The notes under the pieces were generated by a model. The model searched no databases and had not been told where the DNA came from. It saw only the letters and a list, made by a program, of their open reading frames with translations. Position numbers and translations under genes: made by a program. A DNA stretch of 64,000 nt from Desulfobacula sp. (GTDB lineage: Bacteria > Desulfobacterota > Desulfobacteria > Desulfobacterales > Desulfobacteraceae): assembly GCA_018645325.1 (NCBI GenBank), contig JABGOU010000006.1, forward strand, positions 1 to 64,000. The letters are read 5' to 3'. Positions 8,220 to 17,647 of this stretch are shown here, one piece after another; positions within the stretch are counted from its first letter, which is position 1, and each line of letters starts with the position of its first letter.

Positions 8220-9632
8220 ATGGAACCTAAACTAAAAATATTGAGTGACCGGGAGATGTTGGATATAGACCAGGCATCCCGTGCCCTGTTGTGGGAAGTC
8301 GGCACCCTCGCGGAAAATGAAGAGGCCATGGATCTGTTTGAAAAGGCAGGCGCAAAGGTTGATCGAAAAAAACAATTGGTGAAAATTCCTGATCATGTCA
8401 TTAATGAAGCCCTGGCAATGTGCTCTTCCTGTGTTCGCCTGTACGACCGCAACGGTGGAGAGCCTCTTATTATAGGTGGGGACCATGTTTATTATGGAAC
8501 GGTTGGAATCGCCACCAATGTATTGGATTTTGAAACAAATGAATACCGCCAGGTGGTTTGTGATGATTTAAGGGATATTGTTCGCCTGTCAGATGTACTT
8601 GATCCTCCTGATTTTATATTGGTTCCTGCAACACCTACTGATGTGCCCGCCTCTATTGTTGATGTAATAGAAACAAAAATATTATTGACCAATACAAAAA
8701 AGCATTTTATTGCTGAAGCTCAGAACAGAGAAAATTGTTTAAAAAATATTGAAATGGCTGTGGAAGTGGCCGGCAGTCTTGAAGCGCTTCAAGAAAGACC
8801 TTTCTTTTCCACGCTAGTGACCTTAAGCAGCCCCCTGCACTTTAGAAATGATGGAGTAGAGTTGATTGTTGAGTGTGCAAAAAAAGGCCTGCCTCTTTTT
8901 ATCGAATCCGGTCCCATGTGCGGCGGGACATCTCCTGCTACCCTTGCCTCAACTCTGGTCATGGCCAATGCTGAATTATTGAGCAGCTTTGTCCTTGCAA
9001 AGGCAGTTAACCCTGCTGTTCCCCTTATTTATGCCAGCTGGGCAAGAATCCTTGATATGCGGGCGGCTACATGCTCCCATGGCGGTCCGGAATTTGGAAT
9101 GCTGCGCATCGGCACCACCCAGATGGCAAAGTATTATGGGCTTCCCTCCGGGGGCGGAGGCATTCTTGCCGATACCAAGTCCATTGATGTTCAGCTGGGA
9201 ATGGAAAAAATGGGAACCGGGCTTTTACCTGCCCTTGCCGACACTAATATGGTTGTGGGAATGGGACTTTTTGCAGACGAGAATGCCATCAGCCTTGAAA
9301 CCCTGGTGATTGACTGTGAAATTGCCGGATGGATAAAAAAGGTGAAAAAAGGCATTGAGGTGAATGACAGAACATTAGACTTGACCGTATTTAAGGAAGT
9401 CGGGCCTGGTGGTGATTTTATAAGAGCCAAACATACCCGGGAAAACTTTAAAAAGGAAATGTTTTTGCCCAAGGTTATGGATCGAGGTTTTCTGGCCCTG
9501 GATAAAGATCCTGAAGAAAAAAACATGCGCACAAGAGCAAGAAATTATTTTTCAAAAATGATGGAAACATATACTCCCCCGGAATTACCCGAAGATATTG
9601 ATGCTAAATTGGATGCCATAATTAACAGATAA
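8220..9632 (+). CDS. MttB-family corrinoid methyltransferase 2
   Basis: The 470-residue protein is a non-pyrrolysine MttB homologue of full length. Family blocks include AKAGAKVDRKKQLVKIP-like N-terminal sequence (seen as EKAGAKVDRKKQ), TLSSPLHFRNDGVEL, SGPMCGGTSPATLA and GLPSGGGGILADTKS. It is closer in layout to methyltransferase 3 (31705-33120) than to methyltransferase 1. The ATG at 8220 follows CAGGAGG by five to six bases; the upstream in-frame TTG at 8202 precedes that site and is not used. It is the first gene of the operon with the corrinoid protein and methyltetrahydrofolate transferase, so it is probably the substrate-specific methylamine or betaine demethylase of the system. Confidence 0.93.
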   Translation: MEPKLKILSDREMLDIDQASRALLWEVGTLAENEEAMDLFEKAGAKVDRKKQLVKIPDHVINEALAMCSSCVRLYDRNGGEPLIIGGDHVYYGTVGIATNVLDFETNEYRQVVCDDLRDIVRLSDVLDPPDFILVPATPTDVPASIVDVIETKILLTNTKKHFIAEAQNRENCLKNIEMAVEVAGSLEALQERPFFSTLVTLSSPLHFRNDGVELIVECAKKGLPLFIESGPMCGGTSPATLASTLVMANAELLSSFVLAKAVNPAVPLIYASWARILDMRAATCSHGGPEFGMLRIGTTQMAKYYGLPSGGGGILADTKSIDVQLGMEKMGTGLLPALADTNMVVGMGLFADENAISLETLVIDCEIAGWIKKVKKGIEVNDRTLDLTVFKEVGPGGDFIRAKHTRENFKKEMFLPKVMDRGFLALDKDPEEKNMRTRARNYFSKMMETYTPPELPEDIDAKLDAIINR

Positions 9633-9651
9633 TGTATCAGGAGACAATAGA

Positions 9652-10302
9652 ATGAATACAGACGAATATTTAAACAAAATAATTGAGAGCGTAATAGACC
9701 AGGATGAAGCAATGGTTGGAAAAAGCGTTGAAGAGGCATTAAACGCTGATATCGATCCCATGGTTATCATTAACGATGGCCTCACTGAGAGTCTGAAAAA
9801 AGTTGGTGACCTCTTTGCAGAGGAGATCCTTTTTCTACCTGAACTGATTGGATGTGGCGAAATAGTAACCAATGTCATGAAAAAAATTGAAGATAAACTC
9901 AAGGGAGATGATTCGATTACAAAGAAAGGACTCATGCTGATTGCAACGGTTAAGGGTGATGTCCATGATATCGGTAAAAATCTTGTGGTATTACTTATGG
10001 GTGCTTCAGGCTATGATGTTGTAGATCTTGGCAAAGATGTGCCTGCAAACACCATTGTGGAAAAAATAAATGAGCTCAACCCTGACATCGTTGCCTTATC
10101 TGCACTCTTATCCACCACTATGCCGGGCCAGAAGAATACAATTCAGGCCATTGAGGAAGCAGGTATCCGCAAAAAAATTAAAATCATGGTGGGCGGGGCA
10201 CCCGTTACCCGGGCATGGGCTGAAGAAATCGGTGCGGATGGTTATGCAGAAGATGCCTCTACTGCCGTTGTGGAAGCCGATCGTATTATGGGTATCAGTT
10301 AA
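9652..10302 (+). CDS. Methyl-carrying corrinoid (B12-binding) protein, MttC/MtbC type
   Basis: The 216-residue protein has the standard two-part build: an N-terminal helical cap domain (about 1-90) and a Rossmann-like B12 domain (about 92-216). The cobalamin ligand motif is DVHDIGKN at 103-110, with His105 as the lower cobalt ligand, followed by VDLGKDVPANTIV, ALSALLSTTM and VGGAPVTRAWAEEIGADGY. It accepts a methyl group from an MttB-type enzyme and passes it to the methyltransferase encoded next. Only one such protein is present for three MttB homologues in the window. Nineteen bases separate it from methyltransferase 2, with a GGAG site before the ATG. Confidence 0.95.
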   Translation: MNTDEYLNKIIESVIDQDEAMVGKSVEEALNADIDPMVIINDGLTESLKKVGDLFAEEILFLPELIGCGEIVTNVMKKIEDKLKGDDSITKKGLMLIATVKGDVHDIGKNLVVLLMGASGYDVVDLGKDVPANTIVEKINELNPDIVALSALLSTTMPGQKNTIQAIEEAGIRKKIKIMVGGAPVTRAWAEEIGADGYAEDASTAVVEADRIMGIS

Positions 10303-10340
10303 TATTATCTATAGGCAACAATCCATGGAGGGTTCACAAG

Positions 10341-11138
10341 ATGTATATTGTTGGAGAGCTTATCAATGCGAGTCGTAAGTCCATAGGGGAGGCCATAAAA
10401 GCCAAAGATGTAATGGCCGTCCAGAAAATCGCAAAGGCCCAGGAAGAGGCGGGCGCTGATTATATCGATGTTAATGCAGGAATTTTTGTGGGCAAGGAAC
10501 CTGAATATTTAAAATGGCTGGTAAAAACAGTACAGGAAGCTGTGGATCTGCCCTGCACCCTGGACAGCCCGGATCCAAAAGCCATTGAAGCCGCGTTGGA
10601 TGTGCACAAGGGAACTCCAATGATCAATTCGATCTCTTTAGAAAAAGAACGATATGACGGTCTTATGCCGATCCTTATAGGTTCTGATTTAAAAGTTGTG
10701 GCCTTGTGCATGAGCGATGAGGGAATGCCTGAAACCATGGATGATCGAATGAAAATAGCTGATTTTCTTGTAAATGCATTGGTAAAAAACGGTGTGAAAA
10801 CAGAAAATATTTTTGTAGATCCTCTGGTACAGCCCTTATCTGTTAATAATAGTTTTGGCATGGAATTTATCAACACCGTAGAAAAAATTCATTCTACTTT
10901 CAAAGATATTCATACGATATGCGGACTTTCCAATATTTCTTATGGTCTGCCAAACAGACAATTTTTAAACCAGACATTCATGTCTATGGCAATTTCAAAA
11001 GGCCTGGATGGTGCCATCATGAATCCTCTGGATAAAAGGATGATGGCAAGTATCATTGCAGCAGAAGCTCTGGCCGGGCATGACCGGTATTGCATGAAAT
11101 TTCTGAAAGCGCATAGAAAAGGCATTTTTATTATATAG
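10341..11138 (+). CDS. Methyltetrahydrofolate:corrinoid methyltransferase (pterin-binding family)
   Basis: This 265-residue TIM-barrel protein has the pterin-binding signatures GELINASRKS at the N-terminus, ADYIDVNAG, LDSPDPKAIEAAL, NSISLEKERY and the late FVDPLVQPLS and CGLSNISYGLPNR stretches. MtgA, MtvA and AcsE/MetH-type domains belong to this family; it would take the methyl group from the corrinoid protein to tetrahydrofolate, feeding the Wood-Ljungdahl pathway. A GGAGGG site lies ten bases before the ATG. It follows the corrinoid protein directly, the classical three-component order (demethylase, corrinoid protein, pterin transferase). Confidence 0.93.
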   Translation: MYIVGELINASRKSIGEAIKAKDVMAVQKIAKAQEEAGADYIDVNAGIFVGKEPEYLKWLVKTVQEAVDLPCTLDSPDPKAIEAALDVHKGTPMINSISLEKERYDGLMPILIGSDLKVVALCMSDEGMPETMDDRMKIADFLVNALVKNGVKTENIFVDPLVQPLSVNNSFGMEFINTVEKIHSTFKDIHTICGLSNISYGLPNRQFLNQTFMSMAISKGLDGAIMNPLDKRMMASIIAAEALAGHDRYCMKFLKAHRKGIFII

Positions 11139-11168
11139 TACAGGAACTTAACAAAAAGGAAATTATAG

Positions 11169-13187
11169 GTGAGTCTTTCTTTAGGAGTCGATACAGGCGG
11201 TACGTATACGGATGCGGTTCTTGTAGATCGTACCACCAAAGAAATTGTGTCTGCGGCCAAAGCATTAACAACAAGAAAAAATTTGTTCCTGGGAATTTTT
11301 TCTGCAATTGACTCGTGTCTCCACGACGTTTTAGGAAAATTTTCTCCTGAAGATATCAGCATGGTCTGCCTTTCAACCACCCTGGCTACCAATGCAATCA
11401 CAGAGGGGTATGGCGCTACGATTTGTAAGCTTCTTATTGGATATAACGAACCATTGCTGCGCAATCAGGGTTTTTTGGAAGAAATGGCTTCTGATGATAT
11501 TGTCTGGCTTACCGGTGGTCATGATGTCCAGGGCAACGAAGTTACGTCGCTGGATGAGGAAACGGCCAAAAAAGAGATACTGATGAGACGTAACAGCGTA
11601 GAAGCCTTTGCTATATCCGGGTATTTTGGAATAAGAAATCCTGACCATGAATTGCGTATCAAAAAACTGGTGAAAAAATTAACAAATTTGCCTGTTACCT
11701 GTGCCCACGAATTAACCAGCCGCCTGAATTCTGTAAACAGAGCCATCTCAGCAGGTCACAATGCCAGGCTCATTCCGCTTTTAAAGGATCTTATTTTAGA
11801 TATTGAACAAGCGCTTGAGCGGTTAAATATTTCTGCACCTTTAATGATTGTGAAAGGAGACGGGGCAATTGTACCTGCCCAATGGGCGAGTGAAAGGCCC
11901 ATTGAAACCATTCTTTCCGGGCCGGCGGCAAGCAGTGTCGGGGCCTATCATCTGACAGGATGCAAGGATGTCTGGGTGGCGGATATGGGAGGGACAACTA
12001 CGGATATAGCACTGCTTATAAATGGGCGCCCTGCCATCAATGAAGAAGGCGCCTATATCAGCCACAGAAGAACCATGGTGGAGGCAGTAGATATTCATAC
12101 CGTGGGAATTGGCGGAGACAGCCTGATTGAGATCGATACCCAGGGTGATATCCTGCTGGGTCCCTGTCGTGCAATTCCTCTGTGTCTTCTAGCTAACGAT
12201 TATCCAGGAGTATTAGCAAATCTGAAAGCCCAGGTTTTAGAAAAAAATTGGGAAAAAAATGCAGGACAATTTGTCATAACAGGGCGCTCTCAACTCAATC
12301 ACCTCCACCATGAAGAACGCGAACTGCTATACCGCATGGAAAAAGAGCCATTACCGTTATTGGCCGCTACCCGGGATCGAAAAAAATTCGTCACAAAAAG
12401 ACGTATTGAACAACTTGAAAAGAAGTGCCTGCTGCACCGTTCAGCATTTACACCCACAGATGCGCTGCATGTTCTGGGACAAATGGATTTATGGAATAAA
12501 GATGCATCATATCTGGGAGCAGAACTGCTTGCAAACCAGCTGGGTATGGATGTGACAGACTTTTGTAAGGCCCTGGTAAAGAAATTGTCGGACAGCCTGG
12601 CAAAAGAAATTTTAAGCAAGGTTATGGAGGATAAAACAGGATTGCCGCAATGGGGAAAAGAACCCACTGCATCTGCGCTTCTCAAGCGCGCTTTAACAGA
12701 TCAGGATGATAGAGAATTTTCCTGTAGTTTTAAATTAAAAAAACCTTTGGTGGCAATAGGAGCTCCGGTTCAAGCGTATATGCCGACCGTTGCATCAAGT
12801 TTGAATACCCAGTTGATCATTCCGGAATATGCCCATGTGGCAAATGCATTCGGTGCTGCCACTGCCGGCATTATCCAGCGTGGCCAGGCAGTTATCCGAA
12901 TGATGGAGGGCGGCCTGATCTATCGCGTACACCTGCCGGATAAGATTGAAGATTTTCCAGATTTTGAAGCGGCAAAAATATATGCAGAAAAATATATGAG
13001 GGCTTATATTATTGAGTTGGCAAAAAAAGCCGGTGCCAAAGAGATCAAAGTAGAAGCGGCTTTCAGTGATCATGCCGGCAAGTTGCCCGCAGGGTGGCCC
13101 CAGGAAATATTTTTAGATACTGAGCTTTTTGTAACGGCTTATGGGGTTCCAGATATGAATGATGCGGTCATGGAGAAAAAAAATTAA
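11169..13187 (+). CDS. Hydantoinase/oxoprolinase (HyuA)-type ATPase
   Basis: The 672-residue protein has the Hydant_A_N and Hydantoinase_A arrangement. The phosphate-1 loop is GVDTGGTYTDAVLVDR near the start, and the phosphate-2 loop VADMGGTTTDIALL lies near residue 275, both typical of the ASKHA ATPase fold; LSTTLATNAI is another family block. Known relatives open hydantoin or 5-oxoproline rings with ATP, usually with a HyuB subunit, which is absent here. The GTG start follows AAAAGGAAA. No RamA/RACo-type corrinoid activase occurs in the operon, and those are also ASKHA ATPases, so this protein may fill that role; this is speculation. N-methylhydantoin (creatinine) hydrolysis is the alternative. 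Confidence 0.85.
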   Translation: MSLSLGVDTGGTYTDAVLVDRTTKEIVSAAKALTTRKNLFLGIFSAIDSCLHDVLGKFSPEDISMVCLSTTLATNAITEGYGATICKLLIGYNEPLLRNQGFLEEMASDDIVWLTGGHDVQGNEVTSLDEETAKKEILMRRNSVEAFAISGYFGIRNPDHELRIKKLVKKLTNLPVTCAHELTSRLNSVNRAISAGHNARLIPLLKDLILDIEQALERLNISAPLMIVKGDGAIVPAQWASERPIETILSGPAASSVGAYHLTGCKDVWVADMGGTTTDIALLINGRPAINEEGAYISHRRTMVEAVDIHTVGIGGDSLIEIDTQGDILLGPCRAIPLCLLANDYPGVLANLKAQVLEKNWEKNAGQFVITGRSQLNHLHHEERELLYRMEKEPLPLLAATRDRKKFVTKRRIEQLEKKCLLHRSAFTPTDALHVLGQMDLWNKDASYLGAELLANQLGMDVTDFCKALVKKLSDSLAKEILSKVMEDKTGLPQWGKEPTASALLKRALTDQDDREFSCSFKLKKPLVAIGAPVQAYMPTVASSLNTQLIIPEYAHVANAFGAATAGIIQRGQAVIRMMEGGLIYRVHLPDKIEDFPDFEAAKIYAEKYMRAYIIELAKKAGAKEIKVEAAFSDHAGKLPAGWPQEIFLDTELFVTAYGVPDMNDAVMEKKN

Positions 13188-13244
13188 GATGGCGTTTTTT
13201 AAGCACTTTACAAAAAATAGAACAGATACACACAAGGAGGCTGC

Positions 13245-14435
13245 ATGAAAGATAAAAATTTTGATGTTATTATTATGGGTGGCGGGATTATGGGCTTATC
13301 CACAGCCTATCATCTGATGAAGGCGGATTCATCCTTAAAAGTGATTGTTATTGAAAAGGATCTGGGCTATGAAAAATCATCTACGGCGCTGTCCATGGTA
13401 AATGTCCGGATTCAGTTCAGCCTGAAGGAAAATGTCCAGATTTCTCAATACGCCTCTAAAATACTTGAAAATTTTGAGGACGAGATGGCAGTTAACGGTA
13501 AAAAACCAGCCATTTTTTATCGAAGGGAAGGAAATCTGTTTCTATATGACGAGAAAAGCGAGCCTGCTGCACAAAAAGCATTTCATATGCAAAAAGAGCT
13601 GGGATGTGCAGTTGAATGGTGGTCTACCAAAAAACTAAAAGAAAAATATCCCATGTATGAAAACCTGGACAATATTGTGGGCGCTACCTTTGGACCCGAG
13701 GACGGTCATTTAGATGCCTATGCCTTATTAATGGGATTTAAGACAAAAGCCGCTTCCATGGGTGTTTCTATCATTCAAGATGAAGTGGTTGAACTGATAA
13801 AAAATAAAGACGGGGAAGAGTCCGGGACTGCCATTCAAGGGGTGAAAACGGCTTCAGGAGAAACTTTTTATTCTTCCCATGTGGTGAATTGTACTGGGGC
13901 ATGGGCTGCCCGACTGTTAAAAACAGCCGGTATTGACCTTCCCATCGATCCTACGAAACGTCAGGTATTTGCTGTAAAACCGGAATTTACACTTGATGGT
14001 CCTCTACCTTTGACAATTCTACCCTCTGGATTCTATTTCAGAACAGAAACCGGCGGTCTGCTGCTGTTGGGCAAATCCATGGAAAATGATCCCGTCGGGT
14101 TTGATTTTTCATGGGACCAGGAGCGGTTTGAACTGTTATGGGAAGAATTGTACGAGTTTGCGCCCGTGTTTGAAGCACTGAAGCTGATCAAGGGGTGGTC
14201 TGGACTATATGCCGTCAATACAATGGATGCCAATGCTATTTTAGGTGAGTGGCCGAATCTTAAAGGCCTGTATCTTGCCAATGGTTTTTCCGGTCATGGA
14301 ATGCAGCAGGGGCCAGCTGTGGGAAGATATATAACTGAGTTGATAACAGGGCAAAAACCGATCCTTGATCTTTCTATTTTTAATCCCATAAGAATACTTG
14401 AGAATAATCCCATACGTGAAGACGGGATTGTATAG
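13245..14435 (+). CDS. FAD-dependent amine oxidoreductase (DAO family), copy 1
   Basis: The 396-residue protein starts with a dinucleotide-binding fold (VIIMGGGIMGLSTAYHL, then the acidic strand end VIVIEKDLGYE) and follows the D-amino acid oxidase/sarcosine oxidase/dimethylglycine dehydrogenase pattern, with VVNCTGAWAARLL and the C-terminal ANGFSGHGMQQGPAVGR flavin contact. It probably oxidises an N-methylated or cyclic amino acid and gives electrons to an electron-transfer protein. CAAGGAGG precedes the ATG. It is fifth in the sigma-54 operon, after HyuA. A close paralogue lies at 27467-28645 beside the second AOR. Exact substrate unknown; sarcosine, N-methylproline or a D-amino acid are reasonable candidates from family knowledge. 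Confidence 0.85.
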   Translation: MKDKNFDVIIMGGGIMGLSTAYHLMKADSSLKVIVIEKDLGYEKSSTALSMVNVRIQFSLKENVQISQYASKILENFEDEMAVNGKKPAIFYRREGNLFLYDEKSEPAAQKAFHMQKELGCAVEWWSTKKLKEKYPMYENLDNIVGATFGPEDGHLDAYALLMGFKTKAASMGVSIIQDEVVELIKNKDGEESGTAIQGVKTASGETFYSSHVVNCTGAWAARLLKTAGIDLPIDPTKRQVFAVKPEFTLDGPLPLTILPSGFYFRTETGGLLLLGKSMENDPVGFDFSWDQERFELLWEELYEFAPVFEALKLIKGWSGLYAVNTMDANAILGEWPNLKGLYLANGFSGHGMQQGPAVGRYITELITGQKPILDLSIFNPIRILENNPIREDGIV

Positions 14436-14491
14436 GTCAGGACCTGTTTCAATTTCAACAAACAAGATCAGAGTTTTAAAAAGGAAATTCA

Positions 14492-15544
14492 ATGGGATTT
14501 AAAAGAACAATTCATGCAGTTGACACTCATATTGGTGAACCCATGAGGGTTATAACCGGGGGAGTTCCTCATATTCCAGGGAAAACCATGTTTGAAAAAA
14601 TGAAATATATGGAAGAAAATGATGACCAGCTTCGAATGATGATGCTCAGAGAACCCAGGGGGTATCCACCCCTTTGCTGTAATTTGATCTGTGAACCAGT
14701 ACATCCGGATGCTGATGCCGGATATATCATCATGGAGCATGTTGAGTATCCACTCATGTCAGGAGGTAACACCATTTCCGTTGCCACAGTCCTGCTTGAG
14801 ACCGGTATGATCCCTATGAAAGAACCGGTTACCGAGATGATTCTTGAATGTCCCGCCGGTCTAATCGATATCCGTGCCCAGTGTGAACACGGCAAAGTCA
14901 AAAACGTGAGATTTAAAAATGTTCCCGGCTTTGCCGCCTATCTGGATAAAGAGATAGATGTACCCCATATAGGCAAGGTGACAGTGGATGTTGGATGGGG
15001 CGGCATGTTCTATGCCATTGCTGATGTTCGACAGTTTAAGGGGTTAGAGCTGATCCCGGAACACGGAAGAGAAATCACCCGGATTTCATCTTTGATTAGA
15101 AGAGCAGCCCAGGAGCAATTACCCGTATCCCATCCTGATTATCCTGAAGCCCAAATTACCATATCCCAGCTCTCGGGTCCGAGCCTAAATCCTGAAGCAG
15201 ACTGGAAAAATGCCGTGACCATGGCCTCCGGCCCTGTAGACTGGGATAACCCATCCACATGGATCGGTGCTATTGATCGCTGTCCCTGTGGTACGGGCAC
15301 CTGTGCAAAAATGGCAGTGCTCAACGCAAAAGGTCAATTACCATTGAAACAAAAATTTCGGCATGAAGGAATCCTTGGCAATATCTTTACCGGAGAGTTG
15401 GTGGAAGAGACTCTTATCGGACATTACACTGCAGTGGTCCCCACAGTGGAGGGCCAGGCCTGGATTACAGGATTTAATACCATGGTTCTGGATCATACAG
15501 ATCCGTTTCCCAATGGATTCAAGGTAGGAGATATATGGGCATAG
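14492..15544 (+). CDS. Proline racemase superfamily enzyme, Ser/Cys active-site variant
   Basis: The 350-residue protein has the proline racemase fold and length, opening with THIGEPMRVITGG. The first catalytic motif, normally MCGH with cysteine, is MSGGNT here, so Ser90 replaces the usual Cys. The second, DRCPCGTGT, keeps Cys266. Classical proline racemases and 4-hydroxyproline 2-epimerases have Cys/Cys; trans-3-hydroxyproline dehydratases usually keep the first Cys and have Thr second. Ser/Cys members form a distinct subgroup, so racemase, epimerase or dehydratase activity cannot be settled by reading. It is the last gene of the sigma-54 operon and points to a proline-like ring substrate for the pathway. 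Confidence 0.88.
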   Translation: MGFKRTIHAVDTHIGEPMRVITGGVPHIPGKTMFEKMKYMEENDDQLRMMMLREPRGYPPLCCNLICEPVHPDADAGYIIMEHVEYPLMSGGNTISVATVLLETGMIPMKEPVTEMILECPAGLIDIRAQCEHGKVKNVRFKNVPGFAAYLDKEIDVPHIGKVTVDVGWGGMFYAIADVRQFKGLELIPEHGREITRISSLIRRAAQEQLPVSHPDYPEAQITISQLSGPSLNPEADWKNAVTMASGPVDWDNPSTWIGAIDRCPCGTGTCAKMAVLNAKGQLPLKQKFRHEGILGNIFTGELVEETLIGHYTAVVPTVEGQAWITGFNTMVLDHTDPFPNGFKVGDIWA

Positions 15545-15923
15545 CAAAGCTTTTATGCAATATTATGACAAGTTTGGCACATATTATTTGCATAGTATAT
15601 TGAAGTTTTACAATATTCCAAGCCCTTATGAATTTATTTGTAATAAAAAATATTTGACAAGCAAAATCATCACTGATATGCGTGAAGTTTAGAAAATAAA
15701 GAATTTAAAATACTGTTTATAGACAAGGGAAAGCCTTTGACAAGTTATGCTGAGTAATCACAAAGAGATAAATTCTGTATAGTTTGTTGTCTCCGGGTTG
15801 AGGTTGGAGTTGGGAAAATATTTAAGCATTTTTTAATTAGTTTAAGTGGTTATTAAATTTATTTTACTGATTGTTGGCAAAGGTTCAATTTTAACATTTT
15901 TTTATTTTAGGAGGTACAGCATT
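15545..15923. other. Intergenic control region before the solute-binding protein
   Basis: No gene is supported here. The stretch is very AT-rich and contains the promoter/palindrome at 15654-15683 and an AGGAGG ribosome site at 15909-15914. An open frame running through from a non-ATG codon at 15846 is discarded because the ribosome site and Tat signal fix the start at 15924. A leader of roughly 230 bases lies between the promoter and the gene, with no recognised riboswitch. Confidence 0.5.
15654..15683 (+). promoter_or_regulatory. Sigma-70-type promoter with overlapping palindrome, copy 1
   Basis: TTGACA (15654-15659), a 17-base spacer and TATGCG (15677-15682) form a promoter facing the solute-binding protein gene. 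The spacer end and -10 read ATCACTGATATGCGT, containing the palindrome ATCA-C-TGAT. The same arrangement recurs at 27376 and 33365, so the palindrome is a candidate operator for a common regulator. Confidence 0.6.
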
Positions 15924-17630
15924 ATGGGCGGAAAAAAAGACAATTTATCATTTAAAAGGGTACATCCAGGTGTTGGGCAAATGGAAAAAAGTCTGGCAGA
16001 TGGGAAATGTTCCCGCCGTGAATTTTTACGGACAACAACCTTATTGGGTATATCTGCGACGACTGCCTACAGCCTTGCAAGCTCGATTCTGGGTAAAGAT
16101 GTTCTGCCCGACCTGATTGCAACTGCCCATGCAGGTCAGAAAAAAGGCGGTGTGTTAAAATTTGGTATGCCCATATCAGAGATAACTGATCCTGCCACAT
16201 ATGACTGGCCAAAAAAATCGGTAATCAGCCGTCATATTGTTGAATATATGGTTGAAACAGGGCCGGATAATATCACCAGACCGGGTCTGGCAGAGAGCTG
16301 GGAAGCATCGGATGACCTGAAAACATGGATCTTCCATCTTCGAAAAGGGGTTAAGTGGTCAAATGGAGACGACTTTGGTGCAGATGATGTTGTGTTCAAC
16401 TTTACGAGGTGGCTGGATCCGAAAACCGGATCATCCAATTTAGGGCTTTTCAACGCCATGCTGGAAGATACGGGTGAAAAAGATGCAAAAGGCAATCCTA
16501 AAAAACGCATGATTAAAAATGCCGTGGAAAAAGTGGATGCCCATACCGTCAGAATCAACCTTAAATCAGCTGTTCTGTCCATGCCTGAAAACCTTTACAA
16601 TTATCCCACGGCCATTGTTCACCGCAACTTTGAAAAAGAGGGGGGGAATCTTGCTAAAAACCCTGTGGGTACCGGGCCCTATGAGCTTGCCGAATTTAAA
16701 GTCGGCGAACTGGCCGTATTGAAGAAGAGGAAGGCACCCTATTGGGGAGATGAAGTTTTTCTTGATGAAATCCGGTTCATCGACCTGGGACAGGATTCCG
16801 GTGCTTATCTGGGTGCACTCGCATCAAAACAGGTTCATGGAATTTTTAACCTTGACCTGACAACACTGGATACGGCAAAAAATATTCCAGGAATCAAAGT
16901 GGTCTCCGTTCCTTCCACTGATACGGGTGTTATCCGTATGAAGGTAACTGAAAAACCCTTTGACGATATCCGTGTGCGCAAGGCATTACAGAAAACCTGT
17001 GATCCCCAGAGACAGCTTGACATTGCCCACCGCGGTCTGGGCGTTGTTGCAGAGCATCATCATGTCTCAAGCAATCACCCTGAATATTTCAAACTTCCCC
17101 CGATTAAACAGGACATTGCAGGGGCTAAAAAACTGCTTGCCGAAGCAGGATATCCCGATGGCATTAAATTAACCTGTAATACGGGGAATACATCAGGTAC
17201 CTGGGAGCAGGATTCTCTTGCCGTACTCAAAGAAGACGCTGCCAAAGCCGGGATCAACATCAAGATAAATGTGATGCCGTCTGCAGCATATTGGGATGTC
17301 TGGGACAAGGCTCCTTTCGGTCTCACCCTATGGGTTCACAGGCCTCTGGCTGTTATGGTACTGGGTCTGGCCTATCGTGCCGGGGTTCCCTGGAATGAAT
17401 CAAGCTACAACAACCCTGCCTTTGATGCGGCCCTGGATGAAGCCGAAGCAACACTGGATGTTGATGCCCGCCGGGTCAAGATGGAAAAGGTTGAAAAGAT
17501 TCTCCAGGATGACGCTATCATGGTACAGCCCTTTTTCAGATCTGTTTTCACTGCAACCTTAGACAATGTAGTTGGGTTTGAAATGCATCCGACGCGATAC
17601 TACCGTTTTCACAAGGTCTCTCTGGCCTGA
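15924..17630 (+). CDS. Tat-exported ABC solute-binding protein, family 5 (DppA/OppA-like)
   Basis: The 568-residue protein has a twin-arginine signal, [14 protein letters not shown], followed by a hydrophobic run and an AHA-type cleavage region near residue 70. The mature part is family 5 solute-binding: [39 protein letters not shown] and the [10 protein letters not shown] hinge block. Such proteins bind peptides, nickel or small cationic solutes in the periplasm. The start is fixed by AGGAGG nine bases before the ATG. No permease or ATPase genes are in the window, so it must use a transporter encoded elsewhere. Its place inside the methyltransferase island suggests that it captures the amine substrate. 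It has its own promoter and a strong downstream hairpin. Confidence 0.9.
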   Translation: MGGKKDNLSFKRVHPGVGQMEKSLADGKCSRREFLRTTTLLGISATTAYSLASSILGKDVLPDLIATAHAGQKKGGVLKFGMPISEITDPATYDWPKKSVISRHIVEYMVETGPDNITRPGLAESWEASDDLKTWIFHLRKGVKWSNGDDFGADDVVFNFTRWLDPKTGSSNLGLFNAMLEDTGEKDAKGNPKKRMIKNAVEKVDAHTVRINLKSAVLSMPENLYNYPTAIVHRNFEKEGGNLAKNPVGTGPYELAEFKVGELAVLKKRKAPYWGDEVFLDEIRFIDLGQDSGAYLGALASKQVHGIFNLDLTTLDTAKNIPGIKVVSVPSTDTGVIRMKVTEKPFDDIRVRKALQKTCDPQRQLDIAHRGLGVVAEHHHVSSNHPEYFKLPPIKQDIAGAKKLLAEAGYPDGIKLTCNTGNTSGTWEQDSLAVLKEDAAKAGINIKINVMPSAAYWDVWDKAPFGLTLWVHRPLAVMVLGLAYRAGVPWNESSYNNPAFDAALDEAEATLDVDARRVKMEKVEKILQDDAIMVQPFFRSVFTATLDNVVGFEMHPTRYYRFHKVSLA

Positions 17631-17647
17631 TTGAAAACATTGTAATA

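Noticed and set aside
9652-10302. Methionine synthase (MetH) fragment
   Set aside because: The cap plus B12-domain protein stands alone, with MttB- and pterin-transferase genes on either side, which fits methylamine-type corrinoid proteins better.
13245-14435. Glycerol-3-phosphate dehydrogenase or FAD lyase identity for the FAD proteins
   Set aside because: The NCTGAWA and GHGMQQGPAVGR blocks follow the DAO/sarcosine oxidase pattern rather than GlpD.
15846-15923. N-terminal extension of the Tat-exported binding protein
   Set aside because: The AGGAGG site at 15909 and the twin-arginine signal place the start at 15924.
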